The translations under genes were made by a program, and so were the position numbers. From NCBI GenBank assembly GCA_027061425.1, contig JALSUN010000217.1, positions 1-5,977 of the forward strand: a DNA stretch of 5,977 bases. The letters run 5' to 3'. Of the stretch, positions 1 to 5,828 are shown piece by piece. How positions within the stretch are numbered: the first letter of the stretch is position 1; the number at the start of each line of letters is the position of its first letter. The DNA comes from Helicobacteraceae bacterium (GTDB lineage Bacteria; Campylobacterota; Campylobacteria; Campylobacterales; Sulfurimonadaceae). The notes below the pieces were generated by a model that made no database searches, was not told the DNA's origin, and saw nothing but the letters and a program-made list of their open reading frames with translations.

Positions 1-169
1 TAAACTTGATCAGGTTGATCAGAAGGCTCTGTTTCTGCGCCACCTTTTTCAACATCACCATATTCGGCATGATCAGACGCTGTCGCTTGGCACGACACCA
101 CTTCTCACAGACAAAAAAGAGGATCAGCAGCACAAAGGCCAAGGGGTATTCAAAAACGATGTTACCCAT
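1..169 (-). CDS. BatA-like VWA-domain membrane protein, N-terminal fragment
   Basis: Only the first 56 residues are present; the gene runs off the left edge. The start is ATG at 169-167, preceded by a strong GGAGG at 180-176 with a 6-base spacer. Seen: a short N-terminus (MGNIVFEYPLAF) leading into a hydrophobic helix at about residues 9-20, then a CEKWC motif (Cys21, Cys25) and a basic stretch (RAKRQR). Known: BatA/aerotolerance-type proteins start with a short F-x-x-P segment and a membrane helix before a von Willebrand A domain, and follow MoxR, DUF58 and DUF4381 genes. Inference: this is the operon's membrane-anchored VWA protein; the VWA domain itself lies outside the window, so the call rests on the N-terminus and gene order. 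It overlaps the upstream gene by 8 bp (ATGGGTAA), which suggests translational coupling. Confidence 0.72.
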   Translation of the reverse strand, partial: MGNIVFEYPLAFVLLILFFVCEKWCRAKRQRLIMPNMVMLKKVAQKQSLLINLIKF

Positions 170-545
170 GTGTCACCTCCTTGATGAATTTTTGCATTCT
201 CTCTTTGAGCGCCTCATCGAGTTCAGGCACCTCTTTTTTGTACTTGTAAACCTCCAACGCTTTTAAAATGCTCTGAAGTTCGTCTTGAAGTTCTTCAGTG
301 ACAGCATACTGCGCCAGGTGCGAGAACGTATAGGCACTCTCTTTGGCATCGGTGATCTCCAGCTCTTTGAGAAGAGACTTTGCCAGCTTTTGGCGGCTCA
401 TCGGTGCTTTTTGTGTCATCTTCTTATAGAGCAGATACCCCAGAACACCCACAATGATCAATACCACCGCACTCAAACCCAAAAGGTAATAAAGTGAATA
501 GTCCGTGACCTCTACAAGGCCTTTAATGTCTTTTAACTGTTCCAT
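162..545 (-). CDS. Small single-helix membrane protein, DUF4381-like (Bat operon)
   Basis: The 127-residue protein has an N-terminal segment MEQLKDIKGLVEVTDYS, one hydrophobic helix at about residues 19-40 (LLGLSAVVLIIVGVLGYLLY), a KK border, and then a soluble, charged, mostly helical domain (about 45-127). Known: DUF4381 proteins in MoxR/DUF58/VWA operons are of this size, begin with an L-x-D-I motif and carry one helix near the N-terminus. The family call rests on this resemblance and on gene order, because the sequence is divergent. The role is unknown; by context it is a membrane partner of the VWA and DUF58 proteins. The ATG at 545 lies one base after the DUF58 stop, and the SD is weak (an AGG at 556-554), so translation is probably coupled to the gene before it. 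Its end overlaps the next start by 8 bp. Confidence 0.75.
   Translation of the reverse strand: MEQLKDIKGLVEVTDYSLYYLLGLSAVVLIIVGVLGYLLYKKMTQKAPMSRQKLAKSLLKELEITDAKESAYTFSHLAQYAVTEELQDELQSILKALEVYKYKKEVPELDEALKERMQKFIKEVTHG
176..180 (-). promoter_or_regulatory. Shine-Dalgarno site of the VWA gene
   Basis: Reads GGAGG on the minus strand, 6 bases before the ATG at 169. It lies inside the 3' end of the upstream gene and fixes the start of the VWA gene. Confidence 0.7.
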
Positions 546-546
546 A

Positions 547-1377
547 TCAATGCCTGAAGAGGTTGGAGAGCTTTACAAAAGGCTCTTCATCCGTATAGAT
601 CTTAGTGTATCTGATGCGGTGTTGTTCAAAATGGGTCTGCAGCTGCGCATCATGACGCTGCAGCTCTTTTTCGTAGGCTTTGAGCACCGGGGCAGAGAGC
701 ATAAGCTCCTGTTGCGCCATCGTGTCAGGGTCCACCAGTTCCATCTCTCCGAGCAGTTTGGGATCTTCTTCAAAACGGTCACGTACCATCACAGCGAAGA
801 GCTCATGCTTGTTCAGCAGAGAGAGGTCGATATCTCCGTAGAAGTCACCCACTACGAAGATAAGTGATCTGCGTTTGACACGTTCGTTGACATAATGCAC
901 CAAAGCCTCATAATCACTGACATGCTCCAGCGGGTTCATACCCAGCGCCTTTTCCAGAGTGATATGCAGTGTGCCCATCTTTTTGGTCGGCGGCATAAAG
1001 AGCTCCTCTTTGTCTGAAAAGAAGAGTGTACTCAGACGGTCATCGTTCTTGATGCTCGAGTAGGAGAGCAGCGCCAGGATCTCCGCCATCAACTCCTGCT
1101 TGAAACGTTTGGTACCAAAATAGATACTTCCGCTCACCATAAAGACGACGAGTATGTTGAGCTCGCGCTCTTCGTTAAAGAGGTTGACAAAAGGGCGCTG
1201 CGCCTTGGCTGTCACCTTCCAGTTGATCTTGCGGACATCATCGCCGATGTCGTATTCGCGGAGCTCCTTGAAGTCCAGACCGTTTCCGGAAAAGAGCGAA
1301 GGGCTTCCGCCTGCATTTTGACCGAAGATATTGCGTCGTGTCTTGATCAATATCTCTTCGGTTTTATCGAGAAACAT
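547..1377 (-). CDS. DUF58 domain protein (Bat/MoxR operon)
   Basis: The 276-residue protein carries the DUF58 signature at residues 31-53: G-x-G-x-DF-x-x-LR-x-Y-x-x-GDD-x-R-x-INW, followed by TAKAQRPFVNLFNEERELNILVV. Known: DUF58 proteins have a VWA-like fold after this signature and are encoded beside MoxR ATPases; they are thought to work with them in protein-complex assembly. Odd: where a MIDAS D-x-S-x-S would be expected, this protein has M80-V-S-G-S84, so the first aspartate is missing. A later aspartate (D178 in VVGDFYGD) is kept. There is no obvious membrane helix, so it is probably cytoplasmic, and it is shorter than DUF58 proteins that carry N-terminal transmembrane segments. The start is ATG at 1377, 9 bp after the MoxR stop, with an SD (AGGA, 1388-1385) overlapping that stop codon. 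Confidence 0.9.
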   Translation of the reverse strand: MFLDKTEEILIKTRRNIFGQNAGGSPSLFSGNGLDFKELREYDIGDDVRKINWKVTAKAQRPFVNLFNEERELNILVVFMVSGSIYFGTKRFKQELMAEILALLSYSSIKNDDRLSTLFFSDKEELFMPPTKKMGTLHITLEKALGMNPLEHVSDYEALVHYVNERVKRRSLIFVVGDFYGDIDLSLLNKHELFAVMVRDRFEEDPKLLGEMELVDPDTMAQQELMLSAPVLKAYEKELQRHDAQLQTHFEQHRIRYTKIYTDEEPFVKLSNLFRH

Positions 1378-1386
1378 AACCGTTTC

Positions 1387-2334
1387 CTATGGCAGTTTGA
1401 TGGCTTGAAGTATTTTAGTGACAATATCATCTGCAGTGATATTGGCTGCTTCAGCCTTATAGTTCAAGATGATACGGTGGCGTAGCACACCATGGAGTAC
1501 ATCTGCGATGTCAAGCGGTGTGACAAAGTCGTTGCCGCGGATGTAGGCGATCGCTTTGGCTGCCTTATAGAGGTTGATCGAAGCACGCGGACTTGCACCA
1601 TACTCCAGATACTCCGCCACACCGCTGACACCATACTTCTCAGGCTCACGCGTCGCATAGATGAGCTTGACGATGTAAGCCGTCACCGCATCATCCACAT
1701 GCACCGCCTCTACAGCATCACGCATCGCAATGATGTCACTTGCATCGGCCACCTTTTCAATCACACCGAAATTACGGTTGGCGACACGGTTGACGATCTC
1801 TATCTCCTCATCAAAACTGTTGTAGTCGACATTGACTTTTAGCATAAAACGGTCAAGCTGTGCTTCAGGAAGCTGATACGCTCCCTCCTGTTCTACCGGG
1901 TTTTGCGTGGCAAGTACCAAAAATGGCGCTTCGAGTTTGAAGGTGTCTTCAGCGATGGTGATCTGCTTCTCCTGCATCACTTCCAGCAGTGCGGACTGCA
2001 CCTTTGCCGGAGCACGGTTGATCTCATCTGCTAAGAGCAGGTTGGTAAAGGCCGGTCCTCTCTTGACCTTGAATGTCCCCTCTTTTTGATCATACATCTC
2101 TGTACCGACAATGTCACTCGGCAGCAAGTCAGGAGTGAACTGTACCCGTTTAAAGTCCAGTCCGAGGGCCTTAGCCAAAGCGTTGATCGCCGTTGTCTTG
2201 GCCAGTCCGGGGACACCTTCAACTAAGATATGTCCATCACTGATCAGTCCGATAAGCATCGCATCGATCAGGTTCTCCTGACCGACCATCACTTTTTTGA
2301 CTTCTTCTTTTATAGCATCAATTTTCTGTTTCAA
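1387..2334 (-). CDS. MoxR-family AAA+ ATPase
   Basis: The 315-residue protein is a normal-length MoxR ATPase. Motifs: Walker A GVPGLAKTT (residues 40-48, Lys46), Walker B LLLADEINRAP (99-109, Asp103-Glu104), sensor 1 ATQNPVEQEG (142-151), LDRF (160-163, candidate arginine finger Arg162) and sensor 2 SPRAS (248-252, Arg250), with the C-terminal lid helices after that. Known: MoxR proteins are cytoplasmic chaperone-like AAA+ ATPases that mature or activate protein complexes, generally beside DUF58/VWA genes as here. It is first in the operon. The start is TTG at 2334-2332: an AAGGAA SD lies 6 bases upstream, and there is no in-frame ATG that would give a full N-terminus. The client of this system is not shown by the window. 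Confidence 0.95.
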   Translation of the reverse strand: MKQKIDAIKEEVKKVMVGQENLIDAMLIGLISDGHILVEGVPGLAKTTAINALAKALGLDFKRVQFTPDLLPSDIVGTEMYDQKEGTFKVKRGPAFTNLLLADEINRAPAKVQSALLEVMQEKQITIAEDTFKLEAPFLVLATQNPVEQEGAYQLPEAQLDRFMLKVNVDYNSFDEEIEIVNRVANRNFGVIEKVADASDIIAMRDAVEAVHVDDAVTAYIVKLIYATREPEKYGVSGVAEYLEYGASPRASINLYKAAKAIAYIRGNDFVTPLDIADVLHGVLRHRIILNYKAEAANITADDIVTKILQAIKLP

Positions 2335-2340
2335 AATTAT

Positions 2341-2346
2341 TTCCTT
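2341..2346 (-). promoter_or_regulatory. Shine-Dalgarno site deciding the TTG start of the MoxR gene
   Basis: Reads AAGGAA on the minus strand with a 6-base spacer to the TTG at 2334. This spacing supports TTG as the start codon. Confidence 0.7.
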
Positions 2347-2383
2347 TTTAACGTCACAACATATTTTATGACTTATTTATCTG

Positions 2384-2397
2384 TTTAAGTACTTAAA
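2384..2397. promoter_or_regulatory. 14-bp perfect palindrome, candidate operator
   Basis: TTTAAGTACTTAAA is perfectly self-complementary and directly abuts the TATAAT of the leftward promoter, so it would cover the expected transcription start near 2391. The position suits a repressor site. AT-rich sequence makes chance palindromes more likely, and no regulator gene in the window is an obvious partner. Confidence 0.35.
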
Positions 2398-2403
2398 ATT
2401 ATA
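2398..2403 (-). promoter_or_regulatory. Candidate -10 element of the MoxR operon
   Basis: Reads TATAAT on the minus strand within TTTATAATTTT, about 64 bases upstream of the MoxR start. No good -35 sits at the right distance; the nearest consensus-like TTGACT (2444-2439) is too far upstream. Campylobacterota sigma-70 promoters often rely on the -10 with little -35 conservation, so this remains plausible. Start-point mapping is lacking. Confidence 0.5.
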
Positions 2404-2418
2404 AAGCTTTTACGTAAA
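2403..2418. repeat. Two further small palindromes in the divergent region
   Basis: AAAGCTTT (2403-2410) and TTTACGTAAA (2409-2418) overlap by two bases and lie just upstream of the leftward -10. TTTACGTAAA shares its TTTA...TAAA ends with the 14-bp palindrome at 2384-2397, which could mean related half-sites with different spacing. They may equally be chance in AT-rich DNA. Confidence 0.3.
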
Positions 2419-2493
2419 CCTTTAGTTAATGTCACTCAAGTCAATAAACATTAGAAGTGTATAATAAACAAAATCTAATATATCCTCTGTTAT

Positions 2494-2521
2494 TTGTTAA
2501 ACTTCATCTCATACTTATAAA
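2494..2521 (+). promoter_or_regulatory. Candidate sigma-70 promoter of the kinase-cyclase operon
   Basis: TTGTTA (2494-2499) and TATAAA (2516-2521) are separated by 16 bases and lie about 55 bases before the kinase start. An alternative -10, TATACT, is at 2529-2534 but has no matching -35. Assigned by pattern only. Confidence 0.4.
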
Positions 2522-2564
2522 ATCTAGTTATACTTTACAAATAACTATTTTAACGCTTATCGAT

Positions 2565-2568
2565 GAGG
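2565..2568 (+). promoter_or_regulatory. Shine-Dalgarno site deciding the TTG start of the kinase gene
   Basis: GAGG with a 7-base spacer to the TTG at 2576. An in-frame TGA at 2564-2566 closes the frame upstream, and the next in-frame ATG is codon 75, after the membrane helix and the H-box histidine. TTG is therefore the only sensible start. Confidence 0.65.
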
Positions 2569-2575
2569 CATCATT

Positions 2576-4909
2576 TTGGATTTTAAAATTATTACTTATA
2601 TTTTAGTAGGAGTTATTGCACTACTTGTAATAACAATTACCATCATCTCTCGTCGTAATAAAAAACTTCTCCTACAACAAGAGACAGACCAAATCACTTT
2701 ACAAGAGACACAAGCAGCTTTGGAGCAGACCCAACTTGATGCATCTCAAGCCAAAGATGTCTTTTTAGCAAATATTTCTCATGAGACCCTTACCCCAATG
2801 AATGCCATCATAGGGCTCAGTCATGTACTGCTTCAAAGTTCCTTAAACGAGACACAAAAACGAGATATAGAAAAGATTAATCACTCAGCAGAAAAGCTGT
2901 TAGCAGTCACCAACGATATGCTTGATATTTCACAACTGAAAGCAGACAAACTCACTATAGAGACCGACATTGTGGACATGGCCACTTTTATCGCAGGGAT
3001 CAAACAGCAGTTAGACGCACAAGCCATACAAAAGGGCTTGGATCTCATTTTCGATACTGCCATTGACCTTCCCTTTAGTTTTCGTGCAGATGCACTACAC
3101 CTCTCACAAGTGATGGTCAACCTTCTCAACAACGCTATTAAGTTCACAAAAGAGGGTTATGTTGCGCTAGAGATCACCAGTGATGAAACCCACCTGCACT
3201 TCAAGGTTTCTGACAGTGGTATTGGTTTAAAAAAAGAGCAATTAAGTACTCTCTTTACTGACTTTAACCAAGCTGACAACAAAGCGAACAGAGCTTATGA
3301 GGGGAGCGGGTTAGGTCTTATTATCTCAAAAGAGTTGGTCAGTCGTATGGGTGGAGACCTGACTATAGAGAGTGTATATAGACAGGGAAGTACCTTCTCT
3401 TTCTCTCTTCCTTTAGTCGATGCTACTGTTTTTGATCAGCTACAGCTTGAGACCTTTAAAACAGCATTTGAAAAGAAAAAAATACTCATTTTTGAATCAA
3501 AACCAAAAAGTTCTGACTTTATTGAACGTACACTCACCTCGTTAGACATCTACGTCAAGGTTGTTAAAACAGAGATGGAACTCCAAGCACTCCTCAATGA
3601 ACAGCACTATGATGTACTTTTTCTTAACCTACGTATCTTAAGGGTCCTACAGAAACCAGACATTCTAACTACCCGTTGTAACTACATTATCTCTTTAGAA
3701 AATGAACCCAGTGAACAGACCAACCAGGTCATCCGTATAGATGCACGACTTATTAAACCCTTTAGCAGCCTTCTGCTCCTTCAAAGTCTCTATGATGTCT
3801 TAACCCAGGTTACACAAGAAGAAGATGAAGTAACCACGACGTGCACCATTAATGACATTCGAGCACTCAGTGGTGCCAACATCTTACTGGCAGAGGACAA
3901 TGAAGGAAATGCCATGGTGGTAGAAGGTCTTCTCAATGGCAGTGGCATCAACCTCACAGTAGTCCCTGATGGACAAAAAGCAGTAGAAGCTGTTATTGCC
4001 AATCCTCAGACCTATGACCTTATCTTAATGGACATCAACATGCCTATTATGGATGGATATGCGGCTACATCAATGATACGTGAGTACCCACACCTCGCCC
4101 ATATCCCTATTGTGGCTATGACCGCAAACATTACCAAGAGCGACGTCTCAAAATCAAAAAAGATAGGCATGCAAGAACACCTCAACAAACCTGTTGATAC
4201 CCATAAGTTCTATTACACTCTAAAACATTTCATCCATGCTAAAACTGATACGTCTGGCACAACTGCACCTGATGTAAAGGGTGAAGGAAACCTTTATGAC
4301 TTAAGCAGCTTAGTACGTTTGGGGATAGATATAGAAGATGGTCTCTTACGCCTTAATGGTAATGAAGAGATCTACTTTAGTATCTTGAAAAAATTTGCAC
4401 ATATGTTTATTGATTTTGAAAAAGAGTTTGCACGTGCTTTTGCTACTAAAGATTATGACAAAGGCCGTGAACTTGCACATAATCTAAAAGGTGTTGCCGG
4501 TAATATAGGCGCCAAAGAGGTCTTTAGGCTTGCCATGAACCTAGAAGAAAGTTTTAAAGAGCAAGGCAATGATTTTGCCCTTCATTATGAAAACTTGACA
4601 CCTGTACTACGCCCTATGCTACAAGGTATTGACCTCTTAAAAGAGCTTAAACCTCAACAGGCACCAGTACTTTCTACTCAAGAATTGGTCGCCCTTCTCA
4701 GAACAATCTACGTAGCAGCTAAAAGTAGAAAAATCGTTGAAATTAAAAATGCTTACCAATCATTAGAGTATTATGACTGGCCAGAAATTTATCATCCATA
4801 CAGTAAAATATTACACGATAGTGTCAAAGGCTATAAGTTTGATGAGACACGCAAAGCTATTGAAGAGATTATGAAAACAATCAAAACCAACTATGGAGCC
4901 ACTACATGA
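2576..4909 (+). CDS. Hybrid sensor histidine kinase (TM-HisKA-HATPase-pseudoREC-REC-Hpt)
   Basis: The 777-residue membrane-anchored protein has, in order: one transmembrane helix (about 5-25), a Gln-rich probable coiled coil (28-60), HisKA with H-box ISHETLTPMNA (phosphorylated His69), and HATPase with N-box NLLNNAIKF (182-190), G1 DSGIG (213-217) and G2 GSGLGL (243-248). A degenerate receiver follows (about 301-410), then an intact receiver (about 433-552: Glu440-Asp441, Asp486, Thr516, Lys538) and an Hpt domain with AHNLKG (His635). A helical tail covers about 697-777. Known: such kinases run a His-Asp-His-Asp relay. There is almost no sequence outside the membrane and no PAS or HAMP domain, so the signal input is unknown. 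The H-box is atypical (T71-L72 where L/M-R is usual). The stop overlaps the next start (ATGA), so the likely relay target is the cyclase encoded next. G+C is lower than in the leftward operon. Confidence 0.93.
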   Translation: MDFKIITYILVGVIALLVITITIISRRNKKLLLQQETDQITLQETQAALEQTQLDASQAKDVFLANISHETLTPMNAIIGLSHVLLQSSLNETQKRDIEKINHSAEKLLAVTNDMLDISQLKADKLTIETDIVDMATFIAGIKQQLDAQAIQKGLDLIFDTAIDLPFSFRADALHLSQVMVNLLNNAIKFTKEGYVALEITSDETHLHFKVSDSGIGLKKEQLSTLFTDFNQADNKANRAYEGSGLGLIISKELVSRMGGDLTIESVYRQGSTFSFSLPLVDATVFDQLQLETFKTAFEKKKILIFESKPKSSDFIERTLTSLDIYVKVVKTEMELQALLNEQHYDVLFLNLRILRVLQKPDILTTRCNYIISLENEPSEQTNQVIRIDARLIKPFSSLLLLQSLYDVLTQVTQEEDEVTTTCTINDIRALSGANILLAEDNEGNAMVVEGLLNGSGINLTVVPDGQKAVEAVIANPQTYDLILMDINMPIMDGYAATSMIREYPHLAHIPIVAMTANITKSDVSKSKKIGMQEHLNKPVDTHKFYYTLKHFIHAKTDTSGTTAPDVKGEGNLYDLSSLVRLGIDIEDGLLRLNGNEEIYFSILKKFAHMFIDFEKEFARAFATKDYDKGRELAHNLKGVAGNIGAKEVFRLAMNLEESFKEQGNDFALHYENLTPVLRPMLQGIDLLKELKPQQAPVLSTQELVALLRTIYVAAKSRKIVEIKNAYQSLEYYDWPEIYHPYSKILHDSVKGYKFDETRKAIEEIMKTIKTNYGATT
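4895..4898 (+). promoter_or_regulatory. Shine-Dalgarno site of the cyclase gene
   Basis: GGAG, 7 bases before the ATG at 4906 and 10 before a second in-frame ATG at 4909. The spacing favours the first ATG, though either would give the same receiver domain. Confidence 0.55.
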
Positions 4910-5793
4910 TGAACATAGACTATGCCACCTCAAAGGTTTTGATTGTTGATGACAATCCTGCCAACATAGACATACTTTTAGAGTTACTGCAAGACTTTGA
5001 CGTAAGAGCGGCACTTGACGGGGAAAGCGCGTTGGAGGTTATTGCTGATGAAGCACCTGACCTTATACTCCTTGACATTGTTATGCCCGGTATTGATGGC
5101 TTTAGTGTCTGTCAACGACTTAAAGCAAATGAGAAGACCCAAGACATTCCTATCATCTTTTTAAGTTCAAATGCAGATGAGTCAAGTATTGTGCAGGGAT
5201 TTGAAGTGGGTGGCGTAGATTATATCAAAAAGCCCTACCTTGCACCCGAAGTCTTAATGCGTGTTAAAACCCATCTCAAACTCCAACAAAGTATCAAGTA
5301 TATGGAACAGTTGGCACATGTAGACGAACTCACTGGTATCTCTAACCGTCGACGGTTTTTTAAACATGCTTCTGCACTCTTGAGTCAAGCTAAGCAGAGA
5401 AAACACCCTCTGCATCTCTTTGTTTTTGACATTGACCTTTTTAAACAGATCAATGACACTTATGGACATGCGATAGGAGATGAAGTGTTACGAAACTTTA
5501 CCAGACTCACTCGAAAAACAGTCTCCCGTATAAGCTGTTTCGCACGTTTTGGCGGGGATGAATTTGTAATGCTGATTTCAAATATGAACAGTCAAGATGC
5601 TTATACTGCCATCGATACTTTAAGAGAAGTCGTATTTACTACTGCATTAACACGTAACACTGATGTTAAAGTGTCATTGAGTGTGGGAATGGCATCTTTA
5701 GAAAGAGAAGATGAGACTATAAACAGTTTGATTGCAAAAGCAGATGAGAAACTCTATATGGCAAAAGAGACGCGTAACGCCTTAGTGATTTAA
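4906..5793 (+). CDS. Response regulator diguanylate cyclase (REC-GGDEF)
   Basis: The 295-residue cytoplasmic protein has an N-terminal receiver (about 10-125) with Asp15-Asp16, phosphoacceptor Asp57 (LILLDIVMPGIDG), Ser87 and Lys109 (YIKKP). A short linker helix leads to a GGDEF domain (about 138-295) with DELTGISNRR, the metal-binding Asp175 region FDIDLFKQINDTYGH, an intact GGDEF (216-220) and the late SVGMA motif. Known: this architecture makes c-di-GMP from two GTP when phosphorylation promotes dimerisation, as in PleD- and WspR-type cyclases. All catalytic signatures are present, so it is probably active. The RxxD inhibitory site expected before GGDEF is absent (SRIS at 207-210). It overlaps the kinase gene by 4 bp (ATGA), which strongly suggests that the kinase's Hpt domain phosphorylates it. 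The effector of the c-di-GMP signal is not in the window. Confidence 0.95.
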   Translation: MMNIDYATSKVLIVDDNPANIDILLELLQDFDVRAALDGESALEVIADEAPDLILLDIVMPGIDGFSVCQRLKANEKTQDIPIIFLSSNADESSIVQGFEVGGVDYIKKPYLAPEVLMRVKTHLKLQQSIKYMEQLAHVDELTGISNRRRFFKHASALLSQAKQRKHPLHLFVFDIDLFKQINDTYGHAIGDEVLRNFTRLTRKTVSRISCFARFGGDEFVMLISNMNSQDAYTAIDTLREVVFTTALTRNTDVKVSLSVGMASLEREDETINSLIAKADEKLYMAKETRNALVI

Positions 5794-5794
5794 G

Positions 5795-5817
5795 TGTAGC
5801 CAAGTGGCTACATCTTT
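5795..5817 (+). terminator. Probable intrinsic terminator after the cyclase gene
   Basis: TGTAGCCA-AG-TGGCTACA (5795-5812) is a perfect 8-bp inverted repeat (in RNA a 7-bp stem with a 4-base loop), followed by TCTTT. It starts 2 bases after the cyclase stop codon. The T-run is short. It lies between convergent genes and could stop transcription from both sides, though the leftward side has an even poorer T-run. Confidence 0.6.
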
Positions 5818-5828
5818 AATGGGGCTAC

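Noticed and set aside
6..266. Plus-strand open frame of 86 codons at the left edge
   Set aside because: It runs antisense to the VWA gene start and the DUF4381-like gene, where the minus-strand reading has SD sites and coupled starts.
505..867. Plus-strand open frame of 120 codons opposite the DUF58 gene
   Set aside because: It lies wholly antisense to two well-supported genes, has no good ribosome binding site, and its translation resembles no protein family I know.
1492..1842. Plus-strand open frame of 116 codons opposite the MoxR gene
   Set aside because: Antisense shadow of a strongly conserved AAA+ coding region.
2439..2444. TTGACT on the minus strand as a -35 element
   Set aside because: It lies about 35 bases upstream of the TATAAT, and the hexamer at the proper distance (AGGTTT) is a poor -10.
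2427..2453. Inverted repeat TAATGT...ACATTA and direct repeat GTCA-N5-GTCA in the intergenic region
   Set aside because: The arms are only 6 and 4 bases in AT-rich DNA, too weak to list as sites.
2563..2586. Seven-codon leader frame (MRHHFGF) overlapping the kinase start
   Set aside because: It contains the kinase SD within its first codons and has no clear SD of its own; a frame this short is expected by chance.
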